A stretch of 64,000 nt of DNA from the NCBI GenBank assembly GCA_964538505.1, contig CAZIDY010000007.1, positions 1 through 64,000 of the forward strand, in the 5' to 3' direction. Made by a program: the position numbers and the translations under genes. This document shows, piece after piece, positions 63,245 to 64,000 of this stretch (position 1 is its first letter; the number at the start of each line of letters is the position of its first letter). The DNA comes from Zeimonas sp964538505 (GTDB lineage Bacteria > Pseudomonadota > Gammaproteobacteria > Burkholderiales > Burkholderiaceae_E). Below the pieces are notes generated by a model, which did not search any database, was not told the DNA's origin, and saw only the letters and a program-made list of their open reading frames with translations.

Positions 63245-63264
63245 TGGTCTGACCCCGGTTTTAC
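63245..63264 (-). repeat. Right end inverted repeat of the island
   Basis: Read on the minus strand the bases are GTAAAACCGGGGTCAGACCA, equal to the left copy at 42572 apart from one inserted and one changed base next to the GTAAA. It lies 5 bp beyond the gltD stop codon, so both ends sit directly against chromosomal genes. Confidence 0.65.
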
Positions 63265-63268
63265 GCCC

Positions 63269-64000
63269 TCACCGCGGCAAGACGCTCTCACCCATCAGGA
63301 GCTCGTCGACCGCCCGCGCGCACTGCCGGCCTTCGCGGATCGCCCAGACGACGAGTGACTGGCCGCGGCGCACGTCGCCGGCGGCGAACACGCGATCGGC
63401 GCTCGTTCGATAGCTTGCTGCACCTTCGGTAGTCGCGCGTGCGTTGCCGCGCGGATCACGCTCGACGCCGAAGGCGTCGAGCAGCGACGCGAGCGGTGAG
63501 ACGAATCCCATCGCGAGCAGCACGAGATCGGCGGGGATCTCGAACTCGCTGCCTTCGACCTCGCGCATGCGCATCGGGCCGCCGGCCGGATCGGGCGCCC
63601 ACTCGAGCCGCACCGCGACGAGCGCGCGCACGCGGCCATCGGCACCGGCGGCGAAGGCCTTCGTGCCCACCGCCCAGTCGCGCGCGCATCCTTCTTCGTG
63701 CGACGACGACGTGCGCAGCTTGTACGGCCAGTACGGCCAGGTGAGCTCGCGCCGTTCCTGCAGCGGCGGCTGCGGCATCAGCTCGAGCTGCGTCACCGAT
63801 AGCGCGCCCTGCCGGTTGCTCGTGCCGACGCAGTCGGAGCCGGTGTCGCCGCCGCCGATCACGACGACGTGACGGCCCTCGGCGCGGATCTGCGTGGCGA
63901 GTGCATCGCCGGCGACGAGGCGGTTCTGCTGCGGCAGGAACTCCATCGCGAAATGCACGCCGTCGAGCTCGCGTCCCGGCACCGGCAGATCGCGCGGGTG
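63269..64000 (-). CDS. gltD: Glutamate synthase (NADPH) small subunit, C-terminal part; gene runs past the window edge
   Basis: The visible C-terminal ~243 residues belong to GltD, which passes electrons from NADPH to the large subunit GltB. Seen are the second dinucleotide fold VVVIGGGDTGSDCVGTSNRQGA, then WPYWPYKLRTSSSHEEG, and the FAD-binding end VFAAGDVRRGQSLVVWAIREGRQCARAVDE. The start codon and the N-terminal FeS part lie beyond position 64000. It ends only 4 bp before the island's right inverted repeat. Confidence 0.93.
   Translation of the reverse strand, partial: HPRDLPVPGRELDGVHFAMEFLPQQNRLVAGDALATQIRAEGRHVVVIGGGDTGSDCVGTSNRQGALSVTQLELMPQPPLQERRELTWPYWPYKLRTSSSHEEGCARDWAVGTKAFAAGADGRVRALVAVRLEWAPDPAGGPMRMREVEGSEFEIPADLVLLAMGFVSPLASLLDAFGVERDPRGNARATTEGAASYRTSADRVFAAGDVRRGQSLVVWAIREGRQCARAVDELLMGESVLPR

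Larger units (their letters stand above)
42572..63264. mobile_element. Accessory island, about 20.7 kb, carrying a composite DISARM-like defence operon
   Basis: The segment between maoC and gltD holds only accessory genes: AlbA_2 ATPase, nuclease–STAND fusion, HNH nuclease, SMC-like ATPase, adenine methylase, two helicases, HTH protein and an IS21 remnant. Its base composition looks less GC-rich than the flanks. Near-identical 19-20 bp sequences in inverted orientation mark both ends. There is no intact integrase, transposase or tRNA gene, so the mechanism of entry is unknown. Confidence 0.65.

Noticed and set aside
42572..63264. tRNA attachment site or integrase for the island
   Set aside because: No tRNA-like sequence lies at either edge and no tyrosine or serine recombinase gene is inside the interval.

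Overview
The window is GC-rich bacterial chromosome that reads as a betaproteobacterium, most likely order Burkholderiales. This placement is inferred from gene content and order: an fmdB–DUF502–aspS–nudB–EEP–clsB operon, a complete cbb3 oxidase operon with its assembly genes, and a TetR-controlled fatty-acid degradation operon. No rRNA, tRNA or CRISPR array was seen.

Layout, left to right. (1) 208-7825, minus strand: a tetR regulator followed by acyl-CoA dehydrogenase, a DUF2147 protein, a FadB-type multifunctional enzyme, a thiolase and an enoyl-CoA hydratase/isomerase, together a beta-oxidation operon. Two copies of the palindrome CGAACG-NN-CGTTCG lie in front of tetR and in front of the dehydrogenase gene. 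(2) 8240-12370, plus strand: small MscS channel, CPA2-type antiporter, YbdK-type carboxylate-amine ligase, and a class I glutamine-amidotransferase-like hydrolase. (3) 12452-18241, minus strand: the fmdB-to-clsB operon, mostly joined by ATGA overlaps. (4) 18448-23030, plus strand: a complete Liv-type ABC transporter (G, F, H, M, K), followed by convergent thrH and a PaaK-like adenylate-forming enzyme. (5) 25333-30272: ssb, an MFS transporter and divergent uvrA. (6) 30351-32278, minus strand: a class II aldolase and mtnA, a two-gene methylthioribose salvage unit. (7) 32350-41534, plus strand: TauE-like membrane protein, ccoI, ccoS, ccoN, ccoO, ccoQ, ccoP, ccoG, fixH and a small membrane protein, i.e. 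the cbb3 oxidase and its assembly factors. (8) hslR and a MaoC-family gene, which end the ordinary chromosome on the left of the island.

Between maoC and gltD lies a roughly 20.7 kb accessory island (about 42572-63264), bounded by a near-identical 19-20 bp sequence in inverted orientation. Its core is a seven-gene minus-strand operon that runs, in transcription order: a small helix-turn-helix protein; a 1777-aa DEAD/DEAH-type helicase ending in a DUF1998-like region; a 950-aa SNF2-type helicase; a 1455-aa N6-adenine DNA methyltransferase; a 653-aa SMC/RecN-like ATPase; a 259-aa HNH endonuclease; and a 765-aa Mrr-like nuclease fused to a STAND-type NTPase. Most junctions are ATGA overlaps. The SNF2 helicase plus adenine methylase resemble class 1 DISARM (DrmD, DrmMI). 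The helicase–DUF1998 protein looks like a fusion of DrmA and DrmB, or a DruE-like protein. No DrmC-like phospholipase D gene is present, and three further ATPase/nuclease genes are appended. This composite anti-phage or anti-plasmid locus is the best candidate for an undescribed system. Beside it sits a separately arranged AlbA_2 (Schlafen-like) gene, flanked on both sides by copies of a 10-bp GTAAAGGACA motif that pair into hairpins. A truncated IS21 transposase remnant lies near the right edge, and the window ends inside gltD.
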